64,000 nt of DNA from Rhizobium sp. BK316 (GCF_014193695.1 NZ_JACHZR010000001.1:99309-163308), one strand, 5' to 3'; counted from the first letter of the stretch, positions 41,438 to 50,713 are shown. Program-made: numbers and translations. The notes: generated from the sequence alone by a model not told the origin.

Positions 41438-42786
41438 ACCTGCGGCTTTCCGATCTTTCCGCCTGCTTCGAGGGTGTCATTCCCTCCATCATCGCCACGG
41501 CCTCGGCCGATGGCATGCCGAACATATCCTATCTCTCCCATGTGGTGCGGGTCGATGAGGAGCATGTCGCGCTCTCCAACCAGTTCTTCGCCAAGACGGC
41601 GGCGAATGTGCGCGCCAATCCCAAGGTCACGCTGATCGTCGTCGACGGGCTTACCGGAGATCAGTTCCTGCTCGACATCGGTTTTGTGCGTTCTGTCGAT
41701 GCCGGCGCACTGTTCGACAAGATCGCCCGCCAGCTCAAGGCGAGCAGCGCGCAGGTCGGCATGTCGGATGTCATGCGGCTCAGGAGCGCCGATATTTTCC
41801 GGGTGCACGGGATCGAAAAGGTTCCCTCGCCGGTGGAAACGGCTCCGCCCATGACCGGCCGTGCGCCTGTCAGCCTTCCCGCCCTTTCCGAGGCGATCAA
41901 GGCCATCGAGGGAAAGGCGGAGGCCGATGAGATCATCGAAAGCCTGCTGTGCGGCGTCCAGCACGTTCTCGGATACGATCATGCGCTTGTGCTGATCCAT
42001 GACAACCATCGCGGCTGCCTGACCACGACCGGCAGCATCGGCTACGAGCGCTCGGGCCTCGGATCGGAAATCGCCGGCAGCGAGGGATTGATCGGCGCTG
42101 CGGCAACGAGTGGCCAGACGATCAAGGTCAGCGACATGAGCCGCGTGCGTCGATTCGGCGAAGCGATCGGTCTGGAGGCGGACGGGGCTGAAAATGTCAC
42201 GCGCATCGTCGCTTTCCCGCAATTGCCGACGGCTATGAGCCAGATTGCCGTTCCCATGACCGTCCGCGGCGCGGTGACGGGCGTACTCTTCGTCGAGAGC
42301 ACGGAGCGGCTCGCCTTCCGTGAAGAGGACGAGGCTGCTCTCGAAATTCTGGTGGGACAGGCCGCCCGCGCCCTCAGGGCCAGTGAACGGGAGGCGGCAG
42401 CCGCCGAATTGAAACCGGTGGTCAGTTTGCCCGAACCTGCTGCCGCCGGGCGAGAAGTCCGCGTCATTCATCACCGCTTCGACGACAGCGTGTTCGTCGA
42501 CGGCACCTACATAGTGAAGGGCGTTGCCGGCACCCTGCTGCGGCTGATGCTCGATTGGCATCTGAGCGACGGCAGAAGCGAATTCACGAACCGGGAAATG
42601 CGGCTCGCGGCCGGTGCCCGCATGCCGGAGATCAAGGATAATCTCGAAACCCGGCTCCTGCTGTTGCGTCGCCGGCTCGAAGAGAAGCAGGCGCCCATAC
42701 GCCTCGTCCGCGTCGGAAGGGGCCGGGTAAAGCTGGAGGCGGAAGGACCTCTCACACTCGACGCGACCGCAGGCGATTACCCATGA
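41434..42786 (+). CDS. PNPOx-GAF protein with C-terminal DNA-binding-like domain
   Basis: A 450-residue three-part protein. Residues about 1-135 are a PNPOx-like split barrel (VIPSIIATASADGMPNISYL and the EEHVALSNQFFAKTAANVRA segment). Residues about 160-325 are a GAF domain (LLCGVQHVLGYDHALVLIHD and, later, FREEDEAALEILVGQAARAL). Residues about 345-440 have LLRLMLDWHLSDGRSEFTNRE and helices KDNLETRLLLLRRRLEEK, like the helical response domain of NifA-type or other GAF-linked regulators. No AAA+ module is seen. It probably senses a flavin or redox state and controls genes; the neighbour's PNPOx protein is a natural partner. Confidence 0.82.
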   Translation: MNLRLSDLSACFEGVIPSIIATASADGMPNISYLSHVVRVDEEHVALSNQFFAKTAANVRANPKVTLIVVDGLTGDQFLLDIGFVRSVDAGALFDKIARQLKASSAQVGMSDVMRLRSADIFRVHGIEKVPSPVETAPPMTGRAPVSLPALSEAIKAIEGKAEADEIIESLLCGVQHVLGYDHALVLIHDNHRGCLTTTGSIGYERSGLGSEIAGSEGLIGAAATSGQTIKVSDMSRVRRFGEAIGLEADGAENVTRIVAFPQLPTAMSQIAVPMTVRGAVTGVLFVESTERLAFREEDEAALEILVGQAARALRASEREAAAAELKPVVSLPEPAAAGREVRVIHHRFDDSVFVDGTYIVKGVAGTLLRLMLDWHLSDGRSEFTNREMRLAAGARMPEIKDNLETRLLLLRRRLEEKQAPIRLVRVGRGRVKLEAEGPLTLDATAGDYP

Positions 42787-42868
42787 GCTGACAAATCAGG
42801 CAGGCAATTTTCTCTCGTGCCGAAGCTGGTGTCAGAAACCATGGTCGGGATAAAATCGACATCGCCCA

Positions 42869-43114
42869 TCAGCCGAAGCTGAGACGTTGAGCCGCTATTG
42901 AGGCGAGAACCGACAAGATAGTTGACAGTAAAAGAATGCAGGATGTTGCAATTAGCGAACCTGTCGCGCCTGCTTCTTCCGCAATTCCAGCAACATGACT
43001 GATGAGGGAGGCAAATGCTGCTGCCATCGCGACTACGGTTGCCGCACTGAGGAAGATAACGACGGCTACCAAGCCGTCCAGCACAACTTCAATAAAGGGG
43101 TTTCCATCGTTCAC
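42869..43114 (-). CDS. Small membrane protein
   Basis: An 81-residue protein with two hydrophobic segments (VVLDGLVAVVIFLSAATVVAM in outline, and SLIATSCILLLSTILSVLAS). The GTG start is supported by GGAGG seven bases upstream; the first codons read V-N-D-G-N-P. No family is recognised. Short genes of this kind are common hypothetical membrane proteins in rhizobia. Confidence 0.55.
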   Translation of the reverse strand: MNDGNPFIEVVLDGLVAVVIFLSAATVVAMAAAFASLISHVAGIAEEAGATGSLIATSCILLLSTILSVLASIAAQRLSFG

Positions 43115-43278
43115 GATTGAACCTCCACGCTCGCTGCGCTATAGGTCGCCACCCATCCTCCGCGAAAAGTTTATAAGCTGCAACCCTGAATCGTCAGGGT
43201 GATGTGGTACGGCCGATGCATCATCAAAGGTGATTCGGCGAGCCTCAGGCGGATTCAGCCCAGCCTTGCTGCGGCAGG

Positions 43279-43965
43279 TCAGCCACGCTGCTGGACGTGT
43301 AGCATGCGCTCGCGTGTCGCGAACCATTCCTCGGCGTAATCGTCGTTCCTGTATTCGTCGAAATAGGGTCCGCCATCTGTGAAATGCACGATCTTGGCGT
43401 CATCGCGTTTGTCATATTCGTTGACGAGATAGTTCCAGATGATGGGTAGCTCGCCGATCAGATGGTCGCCGTCGAGCCACTTGAACTGGTGCAACTGCAG
43501 TCCGGTTGCGGTGTTGACATAATCAGGCGTCAGCGCCCTGCATTTCGCGTTGTTGAAGAGGATCAGGCTCGACCAATTCTTCTTTTCGTATTTCGTCTGT
43601 ACCTGGCCGAGAAACTTCGTTTCGACCTTCGGCTGGTAATCGTGTTTCACGCACATGACGGAATAGCGCTCATCGCGCAGCGCCCAGAGCTCGGCGATAT
43701 CCGTGCGCGCAAGCATGTCGCAATCCATGAACAGGCTCCATCCCTCATACCGACTGAGATAGGGCGTCAGGAAGCGCGAGAAGGAGAACTCGGTCGACTG
43801 CAGGGCGTTGCGTTCACGCGTAAACGTGCCTTCGATATTGTGCAGGTAGATTGGCGTAATTCTCACCGGCACGCTCGATTTTTCCAGAATGCTCTGCGAT
43901 AGCACGTGATGGGCGACAACTTCCTTTGAATCGAAACCAACATAGATGTTGACGATATCGGTCAT
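43279..43965 (-). CDS. GT8-like glycosyltransferase
   Basis: A 228-residue nucleotide-diphospho-sugar transferase-like protein. The start at MTDIVNIYVGFD is fixed by a GAGGAG site. The DxD-type metal motif is LFMDCDMLAR near residue 80, and NWSSLILFNNAKCRAL and LDGDHLIGELPIIWNYL are GT8-like acceptor-side segments. There is no membrane segment. It probably adds a sugar to lipopolysaccharide or another envelope glycan. It lies 35 bases downstream of the larger GT gene and forms an operon with it. Confidence 0.85.
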   Translation of the reverse strand: MTDIVNIYVGFDSKEVVAHHVLSQSILEKSSVPVRITPIYLHNIEGTFTRERNALQSTEFSFSRFLTPYLSRYEGWSLFMDCDMLARTDIAELWALRDERYSVMCVKHDYQPKVETKFLGQVQTKYEKKNWSSLILFNNAKCRALTPDYVNTATGLQLHQFKWLDGDHLIGELPIIWNYLVNEYDKRDDAKIVHFTDGGPYFDEYRNDDYAEEWFATRERMLHVQQRG

Positions 43966-44000
43966 ATCAATTTCTCCTCGGCACAAATCGGTGATTGCAT

Positions 44001-45794
44001 TCAGGAAGCCTGCTTCTTCTGGCGGTCGAGCGCGCGCTGCTTGCGGGTCTTTGGTCGCACCTTGCGGAACGCCTGATCGAGCGCCCGCTGCCATTTGGTG
44101 AGTGACATCAGGCCGTCGATGAGGGTCAGCGCATGATCGAGCCGCGTCGAAAGCGCGTCGTTGATCGCCGCCTGGATCTCCTCGTTTTTCGCATCCGGAA
44201 ATTGCCGGGTCAGAAGATCGAAGCGGGACGACCCGGCATGTTCGGCGCTTGTGATGAGACCCCTTTGCGCCAGAAGCCTGAAATAGATCCGTTCGAATGT
44301 CCAGTCATGAACATCGAAGACCTTCCAGCGCGCACTCCGTTTCCCGGAGAATCCGGCGAGCACGATCTTCGGCGTCAGCTGAAGCTCCCGCATCCACGCA
44401 ACCAGCGCAAAGCCGCTCGTCGGGATTTTATCCGGCGGATAGTGGCCCGACATCAGCGTCTCCAGATCACTGTACATGACTGTCGCACCCTTGAATGCGC
44501 CGACGGGGCTGAAGCGCTCCTCCGGTGCCGTACGGACATTCAGAACGCCCAGAAACTTGTCGGAAGTGAAGAATTTCAGGACCTCGTCCACCTCCCGCCG
44601 ATGGACGATATTGGCGCCCATCATACCGCTGCGCGCCACAAGAATGGCATGCCCGGGGAAACTGTCATCGAGAACCTTGTAGACCTTGTTGAAGAAGACG
44701 AACAACGTATCGCTAGGAAACTCCGTCCTCATCGACTGCGGATCGAGCGCCTCGCTATTGGCGACCAGAACGATGTGCGAATAGCGATTGAAGAATGCGC
44801 GCCACGCATCGGGGCCTTGCGTGTGAAAGACGGGGCTTCCGGAGTTTTCGGATCCGGGGCTCCTTTCAGCCCTAGGGACCTCACTCGCGCCAAAATGTGC
44901 TTTCAGTTGTCGGGCGCGGTTCATCGCGCCGGCGCGCTTGCCGAGCGCCAGGAGATAGTCGGCCGCCTTTCGGAAGCCGCTGCGCTGGCTGACAAATCCC
45001 GACCACGGCGTTTTCGAAAGCATATTCTTATAAATCTCGGCATAGACCGACTGTCCAGCCTGCACCGAAAACTGCCACGGCTTGCGGCGTCCGGTGAAAT
45101 GCAGGAGCGCAGCATTGCGGACATACGGCATGATCCCGGTCTGCACATTCCAGCGGTTGTCCAGCCTTTGCCACGTCCCGCGAAAGGCAATATTGAGAAT
45201 GTCCTGGTCGTTGGAGGCAAAGGATCGCCCTGATCTGAGCAGGGAACGCGCCATCTCGAAAAAGCCGCCGGCCCGGATAGCGGCGCAATCTATGAGAAGG
45301 ACCCCGGCATTGAAATATCCCGACCCCGGGTCGAGGCCGAGCTCCCGCTCCAGCTGTCCGATCTTGTCGGGGAAGGCAATGCGGTAGTCTTCAACCGCAC
45401 CGATCGCCTTGCCGTTGAGATCGATATCGAAGAGTGGATCGACATTATCGACGGCCAATATATCCGCATCAAGGTAAAGAACGCGCTCCAACTCCTCGCC
45501 CATCAGCTTGTCGAGATAGAGGCGCGCAAGCGTCGACTTGTGCCAGCGGCCTGCTGTCTCGGGCGTATCGGTGGGAAAGGTGAAATCGACGACGTCGATA
45601 TCGATGCCGTTGACGGCGTTGAAGGTCGCAACCCGAGCTTTCTGGTCCTCAGGCAAATCGATGCCGACAATGATCGGCTTGATATCGTTCCTTTGACTGT
45701 TGCGTCCGACAGACAGAAGCGCGCAGCAGGCTGCCGGAAGCATTCGCGCATCCGTGAACACGTATATGGCTTTGCTACGTATAGGAACCGACAT
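44001..45794 (-). CDS. Two-domain glycosyltransferase (GT8 plus C-terminal transferase-like domain)
   Basis: A 597-residue protein from MSVPIRSKAIYVF, a start supported by AAGGGGGTGGG. The N-terminal GT8 domain (about 1-285) has the DxD motif VLYLDADILAVD near residue 95 and later SNDQDILNIAFRGTWQRL. A linker follows. The C-terminal domain (about 325-545) contains HIVLVANSEALDPQ, LFVFFNKVYKV, SGFALVAWMRELQL and VHDWTFERIYFRLLAQRG, resembling small sialyltransferase-like (GT29/GT42-type) domains. The last part is basic (RPKTRKQRALDRQKK). Two transferase domains in one chain suggest the synthesis of a disaccharide unit. Confidence 0.78.
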   Translation of the reverse strand: MSVPIRSKAIYVFTDARMLPAACCALLSVGRNSQRNDIKPIIVGIDLPEDQKARVATFNAVNGIDIDVVDFTFPTDTPETAGRWHKSTLARLYLDKLMGEELERVLYLDADILAVDNVDPLFDIDLNGKAIGAVEDYRIAFPDKIGQLERELGLDPGSGYFNAGVLLIDCAAIRAGGFFEMARSLLRSGRSFASNDQDILNIAFRGTWQRLDNRWNVQTGIMPYVRNAALLHFTGRRKPWQFSVQAGQSVYAEIYKNMLSKTPWSGFVSQRSGFRKAADYLLALGKRAGAMNRARQLKAHFGASEVPRAERSPGSENSGSPVFHTQGPDAWRAFFNRYSHIVLVANSEALDPQSMRTEFPSDTLFVFFNKVYKVLDDSFPGHAILVARSGMMGANIVHRREVDEVLKFFTSDKFLGVLNVRTAPEERFSPVGAFKGATVMYSDLETLMSGHYPPDKIPTSGFALVAWMRELQLTPKIVLAGFSGKRSARWKVFDVHDWTFERIYFRLLAQRGLITSAEHAGSSRFDLLTRQFPDAKNEEIQAAINDALSTRLDHALTLIDGLMSLTKWQRALDQAFRKVRPKTRKQRALDRQKKQAS

Positions 45795-46011
45795 CCCACC
45801 CCCTTGAGATATGCAGTATTGAACGACGACAGGAGCCTTATTCGAGATTGGATCTTCAATGAAAATTCGGAAAAGCCAGCTGAACTCAACCGCGGTAAGG
45901 CTCAAACATTTGTGCACAAGAGAGTTTTGTCAATGCCATCAGGGGGGTTTTACCTCTTTTGGTATTCGCGGCAGTCTCGCCGACAACCGGCACGGTGAGG
46001 AACGTACGGCC

Positions 46012-46415
46012 CGCGTGAGCGCAGGCGTCAAGAGCGAGATCGACATCGAGGATCTGCGCGGTGAGAAGATCATCTCATTCCCACGTCAGAGCCTCCCCTA
46101 CAGCGAGCGCCATTTCGCGAAAAAATTCGAGGAGCATGATCTGACCGACGATGTCAGCTATACCCGCGACGACACGTTTTCACTGATGTCGCTGGTCTCT
46201 GCCGGTCTTGGCGTCGGCTTCGTGCCGGAATGGACGCAGGATCTGTCGAACCGCGGCTTCGATCTCAAGAAGGTGAGGGGCATCGATTTCAGAATAGGGC
46301 TGGTTGTCGCCTGGATAGGGAGGATCCGACCGCCGCGCGCGACGGCATCATCGATATCGCACGATCGCGGTGCGGCCGGGCAGGTGAGGTGACCTGCGGA
46401 AAGAGCGGCCGATGA
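46012..46415 (+). pseudogene. LysR regulator remnant (effector-domain part)
   Basis: The frame from 46012 matches the C-terminal effector domain of a LysR-type regulator: EIDIEDLRGEKIISFPRQSL, DDVSYTRDDTFSLMSLVSAG and GVGFVPEWTQDL. Around 46310 the frame shifts and continues as DREDPTAARDGIIDIARS in the next frame, stopping near 46415. The HTH is absent. The sequence between 45795 and 46012 holds the promoter region of the GT operon on the other strand and nothing more recognisable. Confidence 0.7.
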
Positions 46416-46529
46416 CCGGCTTCGGATTGCTTATCGCACCGGACCGTCAGTCCTCAGCAGCGTGCGGATCAGCGCCGCTTGGCTACGCACGCCATTTATG
46501 ACTGGCGAAGTCGAAATCGGCTCCGCTCT

Positions 46530-46784
46530 TCAGTGTGGCTTGATGTCGGAGGAGGTAATCCACACCCGTCCATCATATGCCAGTTCGCCGTCTGAGAACT
46601 TGCGATCGGCGATATCCTCATAAACATGAAGATACTGAAGGAGCCCTTGCATAACGTCGCCTTCACCGGCAGGCATTGCATCGTCGGTAATGCATACAGC
46701 CTGGTGCAGGTTTCCTTCCGTCATGATCAGGACAGCGTGACCGCCATAGAGGCGAATTTTACCGGGCACAGTTACGAGCGACAT
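46530..46784 (-). CDS. Small hypothetical protein
   Basis: An 84-residue protein beginning MSLVTVPGKIRLYGGHAVLI, preceded by a strong GGAGGGTGCC ribosome site. It is soluble with no signal peptide; the family is not recognised. It is acidic in the second half (YLHVYEDIADRKFSDGE). A good ribosome site and codon use support it as a real gene. Confidence 0.6.
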   Translation of the reverse strand: MSLVTVPGKIRLYGGHAVLIMTEGNLHQAVCITDDAMPAGEGDVMQGLLQYLHVYEDIADRKFSDGELAYDGRVWITSSDIKPH

Positions 46785-46979
46785 GGCACCCTCCTCGAAA
46801 ATAGCAGGACAATATTGCGTCGCTTTCCGGACGCTAAGGAGCCATGGTTAATGAAAGGTTAACGCTTATCAATTCTGCAATCAGGAGAGGCTACCACACT
46901 AAAAGGTCGTAACATATTCTCCGGTCGCGACCAACCAAACGCGCAGCTCCAGGGGGAGCGTTGGCGGTTTCGCGCGCGT

Positions 46980-47168
46980 TCAGAATGGGTTGGCGAGTTC
47001 GATCTGGCTCAATGCTTCGCTCAAACAGCTCGGTACGACGATCGGCCCGGTGCTGAAGACCGTGTCCACGATCCTGCCTGCAATGGAGCCGAGCCTAAGG
47101 AAACGCTCATGCTCGGCGGCGTCCGATCGATACTCAATGAAGGCCCTGCAGCCGATTTCGCCGCTCAC
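46980..47168 (-). CDS. Possible small protein overlapping its neighbour
   Basis: A 62-codon frame (GTG start) that overlaps the 3' end of the gene at 47134-47343. The second half (GRIVDTVFSTGPIVVPSCLSE) looks protein-like. No ribosome site is obvious and no family is recognised. It may be the decayed tail of another gene; the rest of the gap 46785-47133 shows nothing recognisable. Confidence 0.22.
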   Translation of the reverse strand: MSGEIGCRAFIEYRSDAAEHERFLRLGSIAGRIVDTVFSTGPIVVPSCLSEALSQIELANPF

Positions 47169-47343
47169 TCAACAATTCACGTTGAACCAGCTCTCTCGCT
47201 TCGTTCGACAGGCCATTCGGCCCGGATAGTCCGAGCTCGACTAACCTCGCCTCGATTATCCGGGGAACGCTATCTGCTTCGTGCTGGCAGAGCCGCACCA
47301 GCCACTTCCATTCGTCGTTCGTCATGTCCCTTCGCACGACCAT
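47134..47343 (-). CDS. Small hypothetical protein
   Basis: A 69-residue protein with start MVVRRDMTNDEWKWLVRL, supported by GGGGAGG six bases before the ATG. The frame is open five codons farther but the site favours this start. It is helical and charged (EADSVPRIIEARLVELGLSG). Family unknown. Confidence 0.5.
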   Translation of the reverse strand: MVVRRDMTNDEWKWLVRLCQHEADSVPRIIEARLVELGLSGPNGLSNEARELVQRELLSERRNRLQGLH

Positions 47344-47424
47344 CAACTGCCTCCCCAAGGACGATCATATTTCTTAGACTACCACAATTCTCGGGGAAGG
47401 GCAGCTATGTCAGCCGCCTCACAA

Positions 47425-47454
47425 TCGGGCTTCCGGGCTCCTCTGGAAGCCCGA
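47425..47454 (-). terminator. Terminator of the aminotransferase gene
   Basis: TCGGGCTTCC (47425-47434) pairs perfectly with GGAAGCCCGA (47445-47454) around a 10-base loop, just past the aminotransferase stop. A T-poor TTGTG tail follows on the minus strand, so Rho may assist. Confidence 0.55.
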
Positions 47455-47461
47455 GCCGAAT

Positions 47462-48796
47462 TCATGCCACGCGCTTCAGCGCGTCGCCGATCTTGGAGAC
47501 AATCGTTTCGATCTCGCTCTTCTCGACGATCAGAGGCGGGGATAGGGCGATGATGTCGCCGGTGACGCGGATCAGCAGTCCCTTTCTGAAGCAGTCGACA
47601 AAGACGTCGTAGGCACGCGTGCCCGGCGCTCCGTCTCGAGGTGCGAGTTCGACTGCACCGACAAGGCCGAGGTTGCGGATATCGGTGACATGGGGATGGC
47701 CCTTCAGCGAATGCAGGGCTTCCTGCCAGTGGTCGGACAGGTCCGCGGCACGCGTGAGCAGCCCTTCCTCCTCGTAGATGTCGAGCGTGGCGATGCCTGC
47801 AGCGCAAGCGACCGGGTGGCCGGAATAGGTATAACCATGGAAGAGCTCGATCGCGTTTTCCGGACCCACCATCAGACCGTCATGGACCTTCCGGCTGGCA
47901 AAGACCGCGCCCATCGGGATCGTGCCGTTCGTCAGGCCCTTCGCCGTCGTGACCAGATCCGGAACGACGCCAAAATAGTCGGTTGCAAATGGTGTTCCAA
48001 GCCGACCGAAGCCGGTAATGACCTCATCGAAGATCAGGAGAATGCCGTATTTGTCGGCCGTGGCGCGCAATCTCTCCAGGTATCCTTTCGGAGGGAGGAT
48101 GACGCCCGCCGAACCTGACATCGGCTCGACGATAACGGCGGCGATCGTCTCGGCCCCGTGCAACTGGACGAGACGTTCGAGATCGTCTGCAAGTTCGACG
48201 CCATGGTCCGGCAGGCCTTTAGTGAAGGCATTGCGTTCAACGTCGAGCGTGTGGCGCATATGGTCTGCGGGAATCTGCGGGAACATCCGGCGATTGTTGA
48301 CGAGGCCGCCAACCGAGATGCCGCCGAAACCGACGCCATGATAGCCCTTCTCCCGGCCGATGATGCGGGTCCGGGTGCCCTGGCCGATTGCCCGCTGATA
48401 GGCGATTGCGATCTTCAGGGCAGTGTCGACCGATTCTGAGCCGGAACCGGTGAAGAAGATCCGGTCGAGCTTCGCATCGGCGCCGCCGGGTGCAACTTTC
48501 GCCAGTCTGACGGCGAAGTCGAAGGCGATCGGATGCCCCATCTGGAAGGTCGGCGCAAAATCCATCGTCGATAGCTGGCGCTCGACGGCCTGAGAGATTT
48601 TCTTGCGGCCGTGCCCGGCGTTACAGCACCAAAGGCCCGCCGTTCCATCGAGAACGCGGTTGCCGTCGACATCGGTGTAGTACATGCCCTCGGCGGACGC
48701 GAGCATACGGGGTGCCGCCTTGAACTGGCGGTTTGCCGTGAACGGCATCCAGAAATTGTCGAGCACCGGAGCGTTCGTCTTGCTGATCTGATCCAT
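47462..48796 (-). CDS. Omega-amino acid:pyruvate aminotransferase (class III)
   Basis: A 444-residue class III PLP aminotransferase. It has the phosphate-site SGSESVDTALKIA, FDEVITGFGR with the cofactor-binding Asp near residue 260, and the Schiff-base Lys in VTTAKGLTNGTIPMGAV near residue 287. The start MDQISKTN follows GGAGG by five bases. The N-terminal NFWMPFTANRQFK segment is characteristic of beta-alanine/omega-amino acid:pyruvate transaminases. It transfers an amino group from a terminal-amine compound to pyruvate. It is divergent from an XRE-cupin regulator. Confidence 0.92.
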   Translation of the reverse strand: MDQISKTNAPVLDNFWMPFTANRQFKAAPRMLASAEGMYYTDVDGNRVLDGTAGLWCCNAGHGRKKISQAVERQLSTMDFAPTFQMGHPIAFDFAVRLAKVAPGGADAKLDRIFFTGSGSESVDTALKIAIAYQRAIGQGTRTRIIGREKGYHGVGFGGISVGGLVNNRRMFPQIPADHMRHTLDVERNAFTKGLPDHGVELADDLERLVQLHGAETIAAVIVEPMSGSAGVILPPKGYLERLRATADKYGILLIFDEVITGFGRLGTPFATDYFGVVPDLVTTAKGLTNGTIPMGAVFASRKVHDGLMVGPENAIELFHGYTYSGHPVACAAGIATLDIYEEEGLLTRAADLSDHWQEALHSLKGHPHVTDIRNLGLVGAVELAPRDGAPGTRAYDVFVDCFRKGLLIRVTGDIIALSPPLIVEKSEIETIVSKIGDALKRVA

Positions 48797-48937
48797 CTTG
48801 TCCTCCATTGGTTGCAGGAAACGTCCGCTAATTTCCCTGATCGAACAAGTCTTTTTCATTGGGTGCATAAGCTATTGATTTTACGAACTTGTGTTCGTAG
48901 AGTTTTCGGTATTTTGAACAACGCAAACGGTGCATGC

Positions 48938-49486
48938 ATGTCGTTTGATATCGGCAATCGTCTTCGCTATGTCCGAACCGCCCACAAGCTTTCGCAGCGC
49001 GAACTGGCAAAGAAGACAGGGGTGCGAAATTCGACGATCTCGCTCATCGAATCGAACGCTTCGAATCCCTCGGTCGGCGCGTTGAAGCGCATCCTGGATG
49101 GCATTCCGATCGGGCTTGCGGAATTCTTTGCGCTGGAGCCGGAGAGGCCCAAAAAGGCCTTTTACGCTGCCGAGGAACTGGTAGAGATCGGCAAGGGCGG
49201 CATCTCATATAGGCAGGTCGGCGAGAGCATGTTCGGCAGGAACCTGCAAATACTGAAGGAATGCTATCAGCCGGGTACCGACACAGGGAAGGTGCCCCTC
49301 GTCCATGAAGGCGAAGAAGGCGGTATCGTCCTCGTGGGGCGGCTCGAAGTCACTGTCGACAATGAACGGCGGATCCTCGGGCCGGGCGACGCCTATTATT
49401 TCGAGAGCCGTCGTCCGCATCGCTTCCGATGCGTCGGTCCCGTTGCCTGTGAGGTCGTCAGCGCCTGCACACCCCCGACCTTCTAG
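48938..49486 (+). CDS. XRE-family regulator with cupin domain (PuuR-like)
   Basis: A 182-residue regulator. The N-terminal HTH (residues about 5-60) is NRLRYVRTAHKLSQRELAKK, then TGVRNSTISLIESNASNPSV. The C-terminal cupin (about 100-180) has VPLVHEGEEGGIVLVGRLEV and the PGDAYYFESRRPHRF motif. Such proteins (PuuR, SinR-cupin) repress polyamine, GABA or beta-alanine catabolic genes and sense the amine in the cupin. Position directly divergent from the aminotransferase makes that gene its likely target. The open frame upstream to 48611 is not needed and lacks a ribosome site. Confidence 0.9.
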   Translation: MSFDIGNRLRYVRTAHKLSQRELAKKTGVRNSTISLIESNASNPSVGALKRILDGIPIGLAEFFALEPERPKKAFYAAEELVEIGKGGISYRQVGESMFGRNLQILKECYQPGTDTGKVPLVHEGEEGGIVLVGRLEVTVDNERRILGPGDAYYFESRRPHRFRCVGPVACEVVSACTPPTF

Positions 49487-49588
49487 GGACGGCCCTCAAT
49501 GCGGGCAAGAACCCGGTCAAGCGCATCGTGGAGCTTCCGACGAAGCCGCTATTTGCCATCGTCATGGCTTACTCCGGGGCAAGGATTG

Positions 49589-50713
49589 TTACACAGCATC
49601 AGCTTTCAGTCTCGGAAATGCCGCACCCGAAAGCTTGTCGAATACGTGGACACGATGCTGCTCGACGACAAGCTCGAGAGTTGATCCGTCTGCGATCGCC
49701 ACATGATCGGGAAGATGGATAACCGCAGAGGTTTCGCAGGATTCGACCGTGCCATAGACATAGGTTTCCGTGCCGATGCTTTCGGCATAGTCGACATGAT
49801 AACGGACGCGAAGACCGTCGCGGGTTCGATCACGCGCCAATCCGAAATGACTGGGACGGACGCCAAGCGTGACTGCCTGGCCGATCCGGGCATCAGGGGC
49901 CTCCAGCGGCACGTTGAGCGCACCGAATCCGGGCACCTGCAGGGCTATCCCCCCCGGGCCGCAGGAAAGCAATTCGCCTTCGAAAAAATTCATCTGGGGG
50001 GATCCGATGAACCCCGCGACGAACCGGTTCGCCGGCGTCTCGAAAAGCTCCAGGGGCGTGCCGATCTGTTCGACACGGCCGGCATTGAGCACGACAATGC
50101 GGTCCGCCATCGTCATCGCCTCGATCTGATCGTGCGTGACATAAATCATCGTCGCGCCCAGGCGCTTGTGGAGCCGGCTGATCTCGCCTCTCGTCTGTAC
50201 GCGAAGTGCTGCGTCAAGGTTGGACAGCGGCTCGTCGAAAAGGAACAGCTTGGGGTTTCGAACGATGGCTCGTCCGATCGCGACACGTTGCCTCTGTCCT
50301 CCCGACAGCTGTTTTGGACGCCGCTCAAGAAGTGGTTCAATCGCCAGCATCCTGGCCGCTTCCAGGACGCGGGCATCAATTTCGGCCCGCGTCATTTTGA
50401 GGTTTTCGAGGCCGAATGACAGGTTTTTCGCGACGGTCATGTGCGGGTAAAGTGCATAGGATTGAAACACCATCGCAATTTCCCGTTCGCCAGGGGCTGC
50501 CTGCGTAACGTCCTTGTCGCCGATCAGGACGCGCCCGCCCGTGACGTTCTCAAGTCCGGCGATCAATCGCAGAAGGGTGGATTTCCCGCAGCCGGATGGG
50601 CCGACCAAGACAACGAATTCACCCTCGTTCACATCAAGATCGATGCCGTGAAGAATACCGAGGTGGCCAAAGCTTTTTCTGACATCGTTCAATCTCAAAC
50701 CGGCCATGTCCAC
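49589..50713 (-). CDS. Sugar ABC transporter ATP-binding protein (MalK-like)
   Basis: A 374-residue MalK-type ATPase. Walker A GPSGCGKST is near residue 40, then Q-loop VFQSYALYPHM, signature LSGGQRQR, Walker B LFLFDEP, switch VTHDQIE and a C-terminal TOBE domain. The first codon could be GTG (50713) or the ATG two codons later, which has better spacing to GGAG. It has its own gap and ROK-type operator (50793-50811), and probably serves the permeases at 55105-56873, which lack an ATPase gene. A 102-base gap with a protein-like but unassigned sequence separates it from the XRE gene. Confidence 0.92.
   Translation of the reverse strand: MDMAGLRLNDVRKSFGHLGILHGIDLDVNEGEFVVLVGPSGCGKSTLLRLIAGLENVTGGRVLIGDKDVTQAAPGEREIAMVFQSYALYPHMTVAKNLSFGLENLKMTRAEIDARVLEAARMLAIEPLLERRPKQLSGGQRQRVAIGRAIVRNPKLFLFDEPLSNLDAALRVQTRGEISRLHKRLGATMIYVTHDQIEAMTMADRIVVLNAGRVEQIGTPLELFETPANRFVAGFIGSPQMNFFEGELLSCGPGGIALQVPGFGALNVPLEAPDARIGQAVTLGVRPSHFGLARDRTRDGLRVRYHVDYAESIGTETYVYGTVESCETSAVIHLPDHVAIADGSTLELVVEQHRVHVFDKLSGAAFPRLKADAV

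Noticed and set aside
41431..42561. 376-codon minus-strand frame
   Set aside because: Antisense to the PNPOx-GAF gene, which has domain support.
49487..49588. Protein-like frame (GKNPVKRIVELPTKPLF) after the XRE regulator
   Set aside because: Only about 35 codons, no start or ribosome site, and no family recognised; it may be the tail of a lost gene.
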